Shown here: piece after piece, positions 17,591 to 26,580 of the stretch
Numbering within the stretch: position 1 is the first letter of the stretch
How the letters are laid out: each line of letters starts with the position of its first letter
Notes under the pieces: generated by a model
What the model was told of the DNA's origin: nothing
Database searches by the model: none
Seen by the model: the letters and a program-made list of their open reading frames with translations, nothing else
Position numbers and translations under genes: made by a program
Assembly: GCF_015221875.1 (NCBI RefSeq)
Contig: NZ_JACYGY010000002.1
Coordinates: 1,425,573-1,489,572, forward strand
DNA: 64,000 bases
Reading direction: 5' to 3'
DNA from: Dyadobacter subterraneus
GTDB lineage: Bacteria > Bacteroidota > Bacteroidia > Cytophagales > Spirosomataceae

Positions 17591-18079
17591 ATGACTTTCG
17601 AAACCATTTATAAAACCTATTACCGCAAAATTTTCCGGCTTTGCATGGGATATGTCAATGACCAAGAATGGGCGCGCGATATTACGCAGGAGACTTTTAT
17701 AACGGTATGGGAAAAGTTGGATCAGTTCAGAAATGAGGCGTCGATCGGTACCTGGATTTTCCGGATTGCTTCCAATCAATGTTTAAGGCAGATCGAAAAT
17801 CAGAAAAAAATGCCTCGATCCGAAATTCCGTTTGAGATTGAAGATCAAGCCACAAGCAATTCAGAAACGGATGGAAAAATCAAGTTGCTTTATCAGTGTA
17901 TTTCTGAATTGCCGGAAACCGACCGTATCATCATTTCTCTTGAATTGGAAGATGTAAAACAGGCAGAAATTGCCGGAATCGTTGGTCTTTCAGAAACCAA
18001 TATCCGTGTGAGGGTTCATCGTATCAAAGAAAAATTATCTCAAAAATTCAGTCAATATGAAAGATCAGATAGATTTTAA
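17591..18079 (+). CDS. ECF-type RNA polymerase sigma factor
   Basis: A 162-residue sigma-70 factor with only regions 2 and 4. Region 2 includes YVNDQEWARDITQETFITVW and the melting segment FRNEASIGTWIFRIASN; region 4 includes ELEDVKQAEIAGIVGLSETN with RVRVHRIKEKL as the recognition helix. Extracytoplasmic-function sigma factors switch on small regulons in response to envelope signals. Its 3' end overlaps by 23 bases the gene for a four-helix membrane protein, which sits where an anti-sigma factor would be expected. Confidence 0.88.
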   Translation: MTFETIYKTYYRKIFRLCMGYVNDQEWARDITQETFITVWEKLDQFRNEASIGTWIFRIASNQCLRQIENQKKMPRSEIPFEIEDQATSNSETDGKIKLLYQCISELPETDRIIISLELEDVKQAEIAGIVGLSETNIRVRVHRIKEKLSQKFSQYERSDRF

Positions 18080-18653
18080 ATCATTGTGGCAGCAGCAGGA
18101 AGTGGGCTCCGTGCCGGCATTAGAAGAAATTTTAGGAAAAGCAAAACAGTTGAACAGGAAGACGAAAATTAAGTTTTTCGGGATGAATTTCATGATGATC
18201 GCTACCATTGGGGTTATAATTTACATTTTGATGAGCAACAATTTTGAAATGATCACAACCAAAATAGGAGCCGTTATGGTGATCATGGCGATTGTCTCTT
18301 TCATTGCGGTTTCAAACAGTTTGTTGTTGATTTTATTTAAAACAATACCAGACGAAACCAATCAGGCTTATTTGCAAAGAATGATTGAGATTAAGAAAAA
18401 GCAGGAATTTATTCAGGGTATTCTGATGACAGGTTATTTTATATTGTTGTCGACCGGAATAGCGCTTTATATGATTGAGTTTGTTTTGAAAATGGGCACG
18501 GCTATGGGGATTTTTGCTTACTCCATAACCATCGCCTGGATTTTGTTTAGCTGGTTTTATATCAGGCCAAAAACCGTAAAAAAACAGCAGGCTGAAATAG
18601 ATTTGATAATCAGGAAATTGCAGGAAATAAGCACGCAGATAGAAGGAAACTGA
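18057..18653 (+). CDS. Membrane protein coupled to ECF sigma, possible anti-sigma factor
   Basis: A 198-residue protein with a soluble N-terminus of about 40 residues (MKDQIDFKSLWQQQ), four hydrophobic segments (about 43-62, 70-92, 122-142, 150-168) and a charged C-terminal helix. It overlaps the sigma gene by 23 bases, so the two are coupled. No zinc-binding anti-sigma (ZAS) HxxxCxxC motif was seen. A role as membrane tether of the sigma factor is inferred from position and topology alone. Confidence 0.65.
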   Translation: MKDQIDFKSLWQQQEVGSVPALEEILGKAKQLNRKTKIKFFGMNFMMIATIGVIIYILMSNNFEMITTKIGAVMVIMAIVSFIAVSNSLLLILFKTIPDETNQAYLQRMIEIKKKQEFIQGILMTGYFILLSTGIALYMIEFVLKMGTAMGIFAYSITIAWILFSWFYIRPKTVKKQQAEIDLIIRKLQEISTQIEGN

Positions 18654-18751
18654 GCTTATTTATGATTTTATTTAGGTCGAAAATCTTCAATTTTAATAAT
18701 TACTATATTAGGATTATTCTTTTCTGCCTAACTAAAATTTTTGCTCCCTTT

Positions 18752-20992
18752 ATGAAACACATTTTTCGAAAAACGATCCGTGTCCTGCTCTTTTCACAGA
18801 TTTTACTGAGTCCCGTTTATGCCCAGAATTTGATGGGTTTCAGCGCGGAATCTTCAAAAAAAGAGATTGATCTGGAGGCTTCATTTGACAAACAGCTGCA
18901 AGCCAAAAATTTGCAGGAATGGATGAAAAGGATGACGGCTTTTCCGCATCAGTTGGGATCAGCCTACGGACTTAATAATGCTCTTTTTCTTCGTGATAAA
19001 CTGACTTCATGGGGTTTTGAAGCACATTTGGATACGGTTCATGTTTTATTTCCAACACCAAAAATCAGAATCGTTGAATTAACGGAGCCAACAAAATTCA
19101 AAGCTTCCTTGACAGAACGTTCTGTAAAAGAAGATGCAACTTCCGGACAAACCAAGGACGTGCTTCCTCCATACCACGCTTTTTCCGCGGATGGTGATGT
19201 AACGGCTGAACTGGTTTATGTCAATTACGGAATCCCGGCAGATTATGACGAACTGGCGAAGTTGGGAATTGATGTAAAAGGAAAAATCGTGATCGCGAAA
19301 TATGGTAATTCATGGCGCGGAATTAAACCAAAAGTAGCTTACGAACACGGCGCGATTGGTTGTATCATTTATTCAGATCCAAAAGAAGACGGATATTTTC
19401 AGGGTGAAGTTTACCCAAAAGGTCCGTTTAAAAATGATGCAGGAGCCCAACGTGGTTCTGTTGTAGATTTGCCTCAGGCGCCTGGTGACCCGCTTACAAA
19501 TGGTTTTGTAGCAAGCGCTGAAAACAAACGTTTGTCGGTAAAAGATGCACCTAGTATGATGAAAATCCCGGTTTTGCCAATTTCATATGGTGATGCTTTG
19601 CCGTTGTTAAAAGCATTGGGCGGACAGGTTGCTCCGGCCTCATGGCGCGGTGCTTTGCCGATTACTTATCACATCGGCCCGGGTCCTGCAAAAGTGCATT
19701 TGAAACTTGAATTTAATTTTGACATTGTTCCGGCCTATAATGTTATCGCAACGATCAAAGGAACTGAATTTCCTGATCAATGGGTTGTGCGCGGAAATCA
19801 CCACGATGCATGGGTATTCGGCGCAAGTGATCCTGTGAGCGGCGCGGTAGCAGAACTTGAAGAAGCTCGTGTGCTTGGAGAATTGATAAAAACCGGCTGG
19901 AAACCAAAAAGAACGATTGTTTATTGCTGGTGGGACGGTGAAGAGCCAGGTTTGTTAGGTTCGACGGAATGGGTTGAAAAATATCAGAAAATCGTTTCTG
20001 AAAAAACGGTTGTTTATCTGAATACGGATGGAAACGGTCGCGGATTTTTAGGTGTTGGCGGATCGCATACCCTTGAAAAATTTATTAATCAGGTTGGACA
20101 AAGTGTTACGGATCCCGAAAAAGGCGGCAGTGTTATTGAGCGTCTTCGTTCTAAAATGATTGTGGATGGTCCCGCTTCTTCAAAAGCAGAAACCCGCAGT
20201 CGCAGCGACGTACGCATAGGAGCGTTAGGTTCCGGTTCGGATTTTACGCCTTTCATTCAGCATTTGGGTATTTCCTCACTTAATCTTGGTTTTGGCGGTG
20301 AAGATGAGGGCGGAGATTATCACTCGATTTATGATTCTTATGATAACTATGTCCGGTTCAAGGATTCTGATTTTTCTTACGGCGTAGCACTTGCTAAAAT
20401 GATGGGACGTTCTGTTTTGCGTTTTGCGGATGCGGAAGTTCTTCCTTTTGATTTTAGTAATTTTTCAAACACCGTTCAAACTTACGCAACGGAAATCAAA
20501 CGTGACCTGGAAGCTGTAAGAACAAAAGCGGAAGATCAGAATAAACTGATCTCGGAAAATCGTTTTGAAATTACTGCGGATCCAAAAGAACCGTTCGTGA
20601 AACCAATTCCAATGGAAGTTGCGCCTTATCTGAATTTTGCGCCTTTGGAAAATGCGTTATCGAAATTGGAAAAAAGTGCAACGGCTTATGCCTCAGCATC
20701 TGGTAAGGTAAGTACGTTACCGGCAGATAAATTGAAACAATTGAACGATATATTATACAAATCAGAACGTTATCTGATCAATGAGCAAGGTTTGCCAAGA
20801 CGTCCATGGTATAAACACCAGATTTATGCTCCTGGATTTTACACAGGTTATGGTGTGAAAACTTTGCCAATGATTCGTGAAGCAATTGAACAACGCAACT
20901 GGTCAGAAGCGGATCAGGGAATTGTTCGTGTAAGCGATGCGCTTAAAGCATTTACGGCCGAAATTGATAAGGCAACTGCTTTATTGAAATAA
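18752..20992 (+). CDS. M28-family metallopeptidase, glutamate carboxypeptidase II-like
   Basis: I placed the start at 18752 (MKHIFRKTIRVLLFSQILLS), which yields a normal signal peptide; the longer frame from 18662 adds 30 poorly placed residues. The 746-residue product has a PA domain around 170-330 (inserted, KVAYEHGAIGCIIYSDP), a di-zinc M28 core (GNHHDAWVFGASDP with His and Asp ligands, WDGEEPGLLGSTEW with catalytic Glu and ligand, YLNTDGNG, then DYHSIYDSYDN with the last His), and a C-terminal TfR-dimer-like helical domain. It is a periplasmic or secreted aminopeptidase/carboxypeptidase. A terminator overlaps the stop. Confidence 0.87.
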   Translation: MKHIFRKTIRVLLFSQILLSPVYAQNLMGFSAESSKKEIDLEASFDKQLQAKNLQEWMKRMTAFPHQLGSAYGLNNALFLRDKLTSWGFEAHLDTVHVLFPTPKIRIVELTEPTKFKASLTERSVKEDATSGQTKDVLPPYHAFSADGDVTAELVYVNYGIPADYDELAKLGIDVKGKIVIAKYGNSWRGIKPKVAYEHGAIGCIIYSDPKEDGYFQGEVYPKGPFKNDAGAQRGSVVDLPQAPGDPLTNGFVASAENKRLSVKDAPSMMKIPVLPISYGDALPLLKALGGQVAPASWRGALPITYHIGPGPAKVHLKLEFNFDIVPAYNVIATIKGTEFPDQWVVRGNHHDAWVFGASDPVSGAVAELEEARVLGELIKTGWKPKRTIVYCWWDGEEPGLLGSTEWVEKYQKIVSEKTVVYLNTDGNGRGFLGVGGSHTLEKFINQVGQSVTDPEKGGSVIERLRSKMIVDGPASSKAETRSRSDVRIGALGSGSDFTPFIQHLGISSLNLGFGGEDEGGDYHSIYDSYDNYVRFKDSDFSYGVALAKMMGRSVLRFADAEVLPFDFSNFSNTVQTYATEIKRDLEAVRTKAEDQNKLISENRFEITADPKEPFVKPIPMEVAPYLNFAPLENALSKLEKSATAYASASGKVSTLPADKLKQLNDILYKSERYLINEQGLPRRPWYKHQIYAPGFYTGYGVKTLPMIREAIEQRNWSEADQGIVRVSDALKAFTAEIDKATALLK

Positions 20993-21016
20993 CCCGGAGC
21001 AACGCCCCGGGTTATT
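20988..21016. terminator. Bidirectional terminator between M28 peptidase and emfourin genes
   Basis: A 10-bp perfect stem, AATAACCCGG (20988-20997) with CCGGGTTATT (21007-21016), sits between converging genes; the left arm contains the peptidase stop codon. Confidence 0.75.
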
Positions 21017-21017
21017 T

Positions 21018-21284
21018 TCAGGCCTTGACATATTTCAATTCAGATTTCAGCCCCTCAAATGTAGCTTTATATTTGGGGGGCACTTTTTTTAAATCGACCG
21101 GAATTTCCCGCCCCTGAACTTCCAGGTAATGGCAAATCTCATTCATACTCTGCGGTTCTTTATTTTCATCCCGGCAGATGTGATCGATCAATTGTTCCAG
21201 TTCACTATCCGACCAGCTCACATGCGTGGTCGCCTCCTGTTTTAGAGGAACTATTCCACCAAAACGCTGCAATTTAATTTCCAT
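21018..21284 (-). CDS. Emfourin-like inhibitor of the adjacent M4 protease
   Basis: I start at the ATG at 21284 (MEIKLQRFGGIVPLKQEATT), 10 bases after the protease stop; a longer frame would overlap the protease gene. The 88-residue product is small, without signal peptide, beginning with the I-K-x-x-R-x-GG-I pattern of emfourins, the partner proteins found next to protealysin-type M4 proteases. Emfourin from Serratia is known to bind and inhibit protealysin. The gene order protease then inhibitor is the same here. Identity rests on the short N-terminal pattern, size and position. Confidence 0.72.
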   Translation of the reverse strand: MEIKLQRFGGIVPLKQEATTHVSWSDSELEQLIDHICRDENKEPQSMNEICHYLEVQGREIPVDLKKVPPKYKATFEGLKSELKYVKA

Positions 21285-21294
21285 AAAAATCGAT

Positions 21295-22389
21295 TTATAC
21301 CTTTGCTTCATTCCAGCCATCTGTAACGGCTTTTGCTTCCAGACTTCCGGTACCAAACAATATTTCTGCTTTTTGAATGGTCAGGTTTTTGAAGTCGAAA
21401 AAGCTTGCAGTAGGTTTTAAATTTTGAATATCTGTTAAAGCGGCATACCAGATTCTGCCGGCTTTTTCCCATGAAAAACCGCCCAGATTAAATGCTGTAA
21501 CATAAAATGCGAAATTGGTTATGCCGGAATTTATATGAACACCACCCCAGTCACCGCGATCTGTATCCGGCAAATTTACGAGTTTGTCGAAAGTGGCCGG
21601 CTGTGGATCGGTTCCGAGATCCGGATGGTTTACATAGGCAGTTCCCGGTGCTTTCATACTCCGCAAAGCATATTTAGCCCCTTTTACCACATTTTCACCA
21701 ATCAGCCATTTTGATTTTTTTACATCCAGATTTAGTAATCGCTGTTTGATCATAATACCAAAAACATCGGAAACGGATTCATTCAGAGCACCGCTTTGCA
21801 TATGATATTCCAGACTGGATTCGTATTGGGTAACGCCATGCGTCAATTCATGGCCGATAATATCCGGATCTGCCGTAAAGCTCCCGAAAATTTTACCATC
21901 ACCATCTCCATAAACCATGCGCTGTCCATCCCAAAATGCGTTGTCATATTTGTTGTCGTAATGAATATAATGTTTCAAAACCAGGCCCAGATTGTCAACC
22001 GAATTCCGACCGAAAATCTGATAATACATATCCCAGGTTGCAGTTCCGGCCGCCACTACATTTTTTGTATCGGCATCCATCGGCTTTTTTTCCTTGCCAT
22101 TGTCCCAAACCAGTTTTCCTTTACTGATCACGGTGTCATGCTGCATGTCGTAAACCTGCATTTTCATGACCGGTTTGGCAGCAGGTTTTGGAGGTGGAAT
22201 TAAAGCCGCGCGCTGGGTTTCCGTAAGTTTTGCAAAAAACGCACGGTCACTCCTGAATCTGGTATTTCTCAGATCTGTTTTCAGGATCAGCGGCAATTTA
22301 CTTTTACTCGCTTCGTCCAGCAATTTATCGCTCATGTAAGGAGGGACGATGCATTGAATAGGTTGATGTGAACTGTGGTGGTGGCACAT
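21295..22389 (-). CDS. Protealysin-like M4 metalloprotease
   Basis: A 364-residue thermolysin-family protease. It has no signal peptide; instead a short His-rich propeptide start with CIVPPYMSDKLLDEA (13-27) matches the P-P-x-(L/I)-L motif of protealysin-type precursors. The zinc site is HELTH at 180-184 with the third ligand E204 in NESVSDVFG, and the active-site His lies in DWGGVHINSG. Protealysin-like proteins are cytoplasmic or released without Sec and cleave host actin in Serratia; targets here are unknown. It forms a two-gene unit with the emfourin-like gene. Confidence 0.85.
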   Translation of the reverse strand: MCHHHSSHQPIQCIVPPYMSDKLLDEASKSKLPLILKTDLRNTRFRSDRAFFAKLTETQRAALIPPPKPAAKPVMKMQVYDMQHDTVISKGKLVWDNGKEKKPMDADTKNVVAAGTATWDMYYQIFGRNSVDNLGLVLKHYIHYDNKYDNAFWDGQRMVYGDGDGKIFGSFTADPDIIGHELTHGVTQYESSLEYHMQSGALNESVSDVFGIMIKQRLLNLDVKKSKWLIGENVVKGAKYALRSMKAPGTAYVNHPDLGTDPQPATFDKLVNLPDTDRGDWGGVHINSGITNFAFYVTAFNLGGFSWEKAGRIWYAALTDIQNLKPTASFFDFKNLTIQKAEILFGTGSLEAKAVTDGWNEAKV

Positions 22390-22608
22390 GGTAACAATTT
22401 GTTTTAGTTTGAAAATGAAGATGAATTCCGGAATGTATATCAGCTAAATAACGGTTTGTAAATCCAATTTGTTATCGCGATTTCCTGTATTAAAAATAGC
22501 CAGACATCTTTCATTTTCCTAAAGATAAACACGTTTGTTATTGACCGGAGCGATTTATTTTTATTTGTTAAATGTCAATAAGTTATGATTGAAATAATTG
22601 TTTTTATT

Positions 22609-23421
22609 CTAATCAAGATTTGTTATGTCACCCAGAATCTCCTGAAAAACTACTGACAAAGATTCATTCAGTATTTCAGGATTTTCAAGCATTGGAAAAT
22701 GGCAGGTACCGTCGATTTCTTTTAGTTCAAAACCATGCGGCGCATGATCTTTCAAGGCCTGCTCATTTGTAGGCATATAGTTTACATTGACGAGATAAAT
22801 TTTAAGATTCAGGTCGGGCAATAACCTTTTTTCGGTTTTGTATAGTTCAAATACTTCCGGCATTGTGGCTTGGCCCATTGGCTCATACGTGTTACGGTAA
22901 GCGGCGACAATTTTGTTCGTGATTTCGGGAGAACTTTTTTCTGTCAACAAAGCCATTCTTGCATATTGCTCGTTGGTACCTGCAAAATCCTTTTTTAGAT
23001 TTTCCAAAATTGTATCAACCTGATTTTCAAATTCTGCAGGTAACGGCGTTGCTGCATTTTTGAAATTATCCACAATGACAAAACCGATAATAGGTTCAGG
23101 AAATTTTGAAGCGGCGATTAAATTGACATCACTTCCCAAAGAATGCCCGACAAGAATTACATTTTTCAAATCAAGTTCTTTGATCAGATTTACTACATCA
23201 TCTGCAAATCTTTCAATCGACCAATTTTTACGTTCACGCCCCGATTTACCATGTCCGGCAAGATCCAAAGTGATAATAGAATAATCGTTTTCGAAATATT
23301 TAACCTGCTCAGTCCAATAAGTTTGGTCGATGTAGGAACCGTGAACAAAAAGGAGATTTACGGATCCTTTTCCATAAATATTGTAATCTATCGTAACGTC
23401 ATTACTTTTTAATTTTGCCAT
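22609..23421 (-). CDS. Alpha/beta-hydrolase, cytoplasmic
   Basis: The start at 23421 (MAKLKSNDVTIDYNIYGKGS) begins directly with the usual first strands of the fold; an upstream in-frame start would add a 29-residue leader that I do not trust. The 270-residue protein shows LLFVHGSYIDQTYW (oxyanion loop), DLAGHGKSGR, the nucleophile elbow GHSLGSDVN (Ser about 101) and GTCHFPMLENP with the catalytic His. Such HG-loop hydrolases include haloperoxidase-like esterases. The substrate is unknown. It is divergent from the DUF296 protein gene. Confidence 0.8.
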   Translation of the reverse strand: MAKLKSNDVTIDYNIYGKGSVNLLFVHGSYIDQTYWTEQVKYFENDYSIITLDLAGHGKSGRERKNWSIERFADDVVNLIKELDLKNVILVGHSLGSDVNLIAASKFPEPIIGFVIVDNFKNAATPLPAEFENQVDTILENLKKDFAGTNEQYARMALLTEKSSPEITNKIVAAYRNTYEPMGQATMPEVFELYKTEKRLLPDLNLKIYLVNVNYMPTNEQALKDHAPHGFELKEIDGTCHFPMLENPEILNESLSVVFQEILGDITNLD

Positions 23422-23567
23422 AATCTGCTGATTAATAAGTGATTTGAAGCATATCAATACAAGCTGATTTTTCAAAATAATCAGACCAGCAAGAACGGGT
23501 TTTCTCAAATGGAATGATTTTTACGAACTGTTAAAACATAACAAACTCACCTTCAAATATCCGTCTA

Positions 23568-24068
23568 ATGAAATCACTCATTCTCTTTTTTCTCATAATG
23601 CTGGCAATGACAGGAAATTCAAACGCGCAAAAAATGGATTCAACAAAAAGATATATCAAAATTCCGGTTGGATATCTGATGGTATTAAGGCAAGGAGACG
23701 ATGTTTTTGCCCAACTTGAAAAGCTGGCTGAGGCAGAAAAAATTCTATCCGCAAATATTTCCGGAATGGGTTTTGTCAACGCTAAATTCGGTTTCTTCAA
23801 CCAAAAAACGAAAGAATATGATCCCAAAGAATTCAGCGATGTGGAAATGGCAAGTATGAACGGATCTATTGCCTGGCAAAAACAACAGGTATCACTGCAT
23901 GTTCATGGCGTTGTTACCGACAAAAACTTTCATGCTTTCGGAGGGCATATGTTAGCTGCCACGGTAAGTACGGGCTCTGTGGAAATAATGGTGACAATAC
24001 ACGACAAAAAGCTTGAAAGGATTATGGAAGAGCCTTTGGGGGCCAATGTTTTAAATCTTGGAGATTGA
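23568..24068 (+). CDS. Exported DUF296/PPC-domain protein
   Basis: A 166-residue protein with a signal peptide (cut near SNAQ, residue 20) and one PPC (plant and prokaryote conserved, DUF296) domain: YLMVLRQGDDVFAQLEKLAE, SANISGMGFVNAKFGFF and LHVHGVVTDKNFHAFGGHML. The three His residues of the last motif are the metal site in bacterial members. The domain trimerises; its biochemical role is not known. Export is less usual for this family and is worth noting. Confidence 0.8.
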   Translation: MKSLILFFLIMLAMTGNSNAQKMDSTKRYIKIPVGYLMVLRQGDDVFAQLEKLAEAEKILSANISGMGFVNAKFGFFNQKTKEYDPKEFSDVEMASMNGSIAWQKQQVSLHVHGVVTDKNFHAFGGHMLAATVSTGSVEIMVTIHDKKLERIMEEPLGANVLNLGD

Positions 24069-24094
24069 AAATCCCGGTCGTTTTTGTTTAAATT

Positions 24095-24871
24095 TTAAAC
24101 AAGAGCGACTTTCTTTTTTCTTACCACAGGCTTTCCATAAAAAATCTGGCAGTTGGTACAAAAATAACTTCTTCTTTTAGACTTCCCCAGATACTCTTTG
24201 ACAAAGGGAATATTACAGCGTGGACAAATCTTTTTGGTGTGTGCCAGCCAGTGTTTTTTCAAAGTGAATTCCTTCTTCCATTCCAGAAAATCGAAGCTGT
24301 AATTGCGTGTTTCTGCGACCATTTCTTCAAGTTTATCTTCCGGGATTTCTCCTAGCAAACTTAAAGGGTTGACTCTGATTCTAAACAAAACTTCGTTTTT
24401 GATAATATTACCAGAGCCGGCGAAAATATCCTGATCCAGCAAAGCATCGCAGGCAAACATTTTGGGAGCAGACTTCAATTTCGCCAATGCCTTTTCCGGA
24501 TTCCAGCGATCCGACATAATATCTGTTTCCCAGTCATAGATTTTATCAGCAGGTTCTTCAAGAAATTTTACCGAGCAGGAATAAAAATTCAGTTCGTTAT
24601 TTTTGATTTCCAGCGTTAAGCGGGGAGCAGTTTTTTTCTTTTCGTTGATCAGATAACTTCCAAAAAGCATAAAGTGAATACGCAGGGTAAAGTCGTCGAA
24701 ACAAATTAGAAAGTGCTTTCCCCAGGATCTGATATCCGTAATCTTCTTATCGACCAGTCGGTCAATGTCAATTTTACTGCTGTTCCCCTCAGCAAAATCG
24801 ATTTTTTTGCCTTTGATATTGAGCGCTTCAACGGCTTCTCTTAAAATAACGATGGATGGTCCTTCCGGCAT
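24095..24871 (-). CDS. Fpg/Nei-family DNA glycosylase
   Basis: A 258-residue base-excision-repair enzyme. After removal of Met the N-terminus is PEGPSIVI, with the catalytic Pro and the Glu of the helix-two-turn-helix DNA glycosylases. GSGNIIKNEVLFRIRVNP is the H2TH region, and CPRCNIPFVKEYLGKSKRRS followed by FCTNC is the C-terminal zinc finger. PEGP rather than PELP suggests the Nei-like (endonuclease VIII) side, acting on oxidised pyrimidines. It has beta,delta-lyase activity in known members. It converges with the DUF296 gene, with a small palindrome (24084-24102) between. Confidence 0.85.
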   Translation of the reverse strand: MPEGPSIVILREAVEALNIKGKKIDFAEGNSSKIDIDRLVDKKITDIRSWGKHFLICFDDFTLRIHFMLFGSYLINEKKKTAPRLTLEIKNNELNFYSCSVKFLEEPADKIYDWETDIMSDRWNPEKALAKLKSAPKMFACDALLDQDIFAGSGNIIKNEVLFRIRVNPLSLLGEIPEDKLEEMVAETRNYSFDFLEWKKEFTLKKHWLAHTKKICPRCNIPFVKEYLGKSKRRSYFCTNCQIFYGKPVVRKKKVALV

Positions 24872-25045
24872 AAAAAATCAGATTTGGGGATAAAAATTTA
24901 ATCCTTAAAGCAAAATCCATGCCGTGTCCATATAATCAGTTATTGATATCGTTTTTACGCGCCATTCATCTGGGATTTAATTTTAACAATTTAAGTTACA
25001 ACCATTTGATGATTTTTTTACTCTCTAAGTAAAAACTACTTAGCC

Positions 25046-25858
25046 ATGAAAAACATCTTACGAAGCATTTCTAACGAAGTCGGAAACCGGGTATTTTTGA
25101 AGTTATCCGTTTTGTCCCTAATCATTTTATTTACGCTTCCTGGATGCGAAGAAGAAACTGTGGAAAAGGATGCAGGACCAAAAGCTACAATAAAAGAACC
25201 TTTAAAAATTCCAGCCGACAGTGCCCAGGTATCGGTTTCTTCTGAATTTGAATATTTGCTTGTTAAATACAAAATTGATCCGGAGAAGGTCTTAAATGGC
25301 AAGATCAGGTATGAGTATATTAAAAATGTCGACAGTCTGGATATTGTCTTTTACGGATCGAACAAAAATCTGAAAGGGATAGAATACTTTACAAATCTCA
25401 GATTTTTAAAAGTTAGAGGATATTATTCAACGGTGTCCCTCAATCCGAATATTTACTATTACGCTTTTCCGACCGGTGTTAATGCAGATTTCATTCCTTC
25501 GATTGATACACTGGATGTCAGCAATAACCTGAAACTGGAATATCTGGATTGTTCCGGAAGTTCGGAGCAGGGTGGATATGCGTCAACAATTGGAAACCTT
25601 GTGTTGGGGAGTAATCTCGGTTTAAAAACGATTATTTCCAATTCGTCTATGGTTAAATCGCTTGATTTAAGCGGATTATCTAACCTTGAAAATCTGGAAA
25701 TTGTTTCATGTTATAATCTTACTTCTTTAAGCTTATGTAAAAATAGTGCTTTGGTCAGGTTAAAGTCATTGCAGGTGAGGACAATTTATGTCCCCTCTTT
25801 AAATTTACTTAATCCAAAGTGGGAAACCGGAATGGCGACACTTATGCAATGTAAATAA
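25046..25858 (+). CDS. Leucine-rich-repeat lipoprotein
   Basis: A 270-residue protein with a lipoprotein leader ending in LPGC (C34). From about residue 95 it has irregular leucine-rich units such as IDTLDVSNNLKLEYLDCS, VKSLDLSGLSNLENLEIV and LTSLSLCKNSALVRLKSL, in the style of Bacteroidota surface LRR proteins. It has no enzymatic motif; these domains bind proteins or glycans. It is a single gene with a strong terminator. Confidence 0.7.
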   Translation: MKNILRSISNEVGNRVFLKLSVLSLIILFTLPGCEEETVEKDAGPKATIKEPLKIPADSAQVSVSSEFEYLLVKYKIDPEKVLNGKIRYEYIKNVDSLDIVFYGSNKNLKGIEYFTNLRFLKVRGYYSTVSLNPNIYYYAFPTGVNADFIPSIDTLDVSNNLKLEYLDCSGSSEQGGYASTIGNLVLGSNLGLKTIISNSSMVKSLDLSGLSNLENLEIVSCYNLTSLSLCKNSALVRLKSLQVRTIYVPSLNLLNPKWETGMATLMQCK

Positions 25859-25871
25859 TGGTGCGAAAATG

Positions 25872-25910
25872 AAAATTCCATTGCAGATCAAGTATCGGCA
25901 ATGGAATTTT
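25872..25910. terminator. Bidirectional terminator
   Basis: A 13-bp perfect stem, AAAATTCCATTGC (25872-25884) with GCAATGGAATTTT (25898-25910), is flanked by an A-run and a T-run and lies between converging genes. Confidence 0.8.
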
Positions 25911-25925
25911 TTCTATTTGCTTTTC

Positions 25926-26153
25926 TTATAAAATGACCATGATATCAGAGTCCGGGTTTTTATTTTTATGTAAATATTCCCAGTCTACAATTTTATATTC
26001 CTGATAAATATTATTGATATCCTCCGGATCTTTTCCTCCTTCTGTATCAACAAAAGATTTCAAAACCTTGCTGTAATGTCCTTCATGGCGGTTACCATCC
26101 TGATCTGTAAAACGAAGTTCTGTGTGATCGGCGGGCATACTGATATTTTCCAT
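25926..26153 (-). CDS. Small acidic conserved hypothetical protein, 75 aa
   Basis: I do not recognise this family. The protein is acidic and soluble, with ELRFTDQDGNRHEGHYSKVL near the N-terminus and a C-terminal YLHKNKNPDSDIMVIL. A clear ATG, and a terminator facing it from the neighbouring gene, support it as a real gene. Context gives no function. Confidence 0.55.
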   Translation of the reverse strand: MENISMPADHTELRFTDQDGNRHEGHYSKVLKSFVDTEGGKDPEDINNIYQEYKIVDWEYLHKNKNPDSDIMVIL

Positions 26154-26580
26154 AATGATTTAATTAATGGTGAGAATTTTTACAATTCAAAAATAATGCC
26201 AGACAAAATCAAATTTTAATTGTTTAATGTAAATTTTAGTTACATAATTTAAAGATTAAATAGTAATTAAAAAGGAGTTGTAAATATTGAAATGTGTTGA
26301 GAATTGCTTTATTTAATGGAATTTGTTGCGGCAACTTATTGATACATATGAACATAAATTATCGGTTTTTAGTCGTTTTCCATATTGACCATTCAATGGC
26401 ATATATCTTACCAAAAATTCATGGTCAATTTCGTAGTCTATGTCTTCTCAGACCTATATCAAAATATTTAAGTTCAGTTATTTTAACCTAATCTATCAGC
26501 AATTCCATGGTCTGTGTCTTCACAGACCTACTATCAAAATATTTAAGCTCAATTATTTTACCTAAATCTATCAGCATCCT
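26154..26580. repeat. AT-rich spacer with a two-copy direct repeat
   Basis: No gene was seen in this gap. A unit of about 67 bases occurs twice, at 26436-26502 and 26510-26576 (period 74, roughly 85% alike), sharing CAAAATATTTAAG and AATCTATCAGCA. The second copy has GTCTGTG-TCTT-CACAGAC, a 7-bp hairpin, in the place of a weaker one in the first. The second copy ends 5 bases before the start codon of the next gene, so the duplication has doubled its leader or promoter. Confidence 0.6.

Noticed and set aside
26294..26491. 65-codon plus-strand frame in the spacer before 26581
   Set aside because: It runs through the duplicated leader unit, has no domain and no sign of coding selection.
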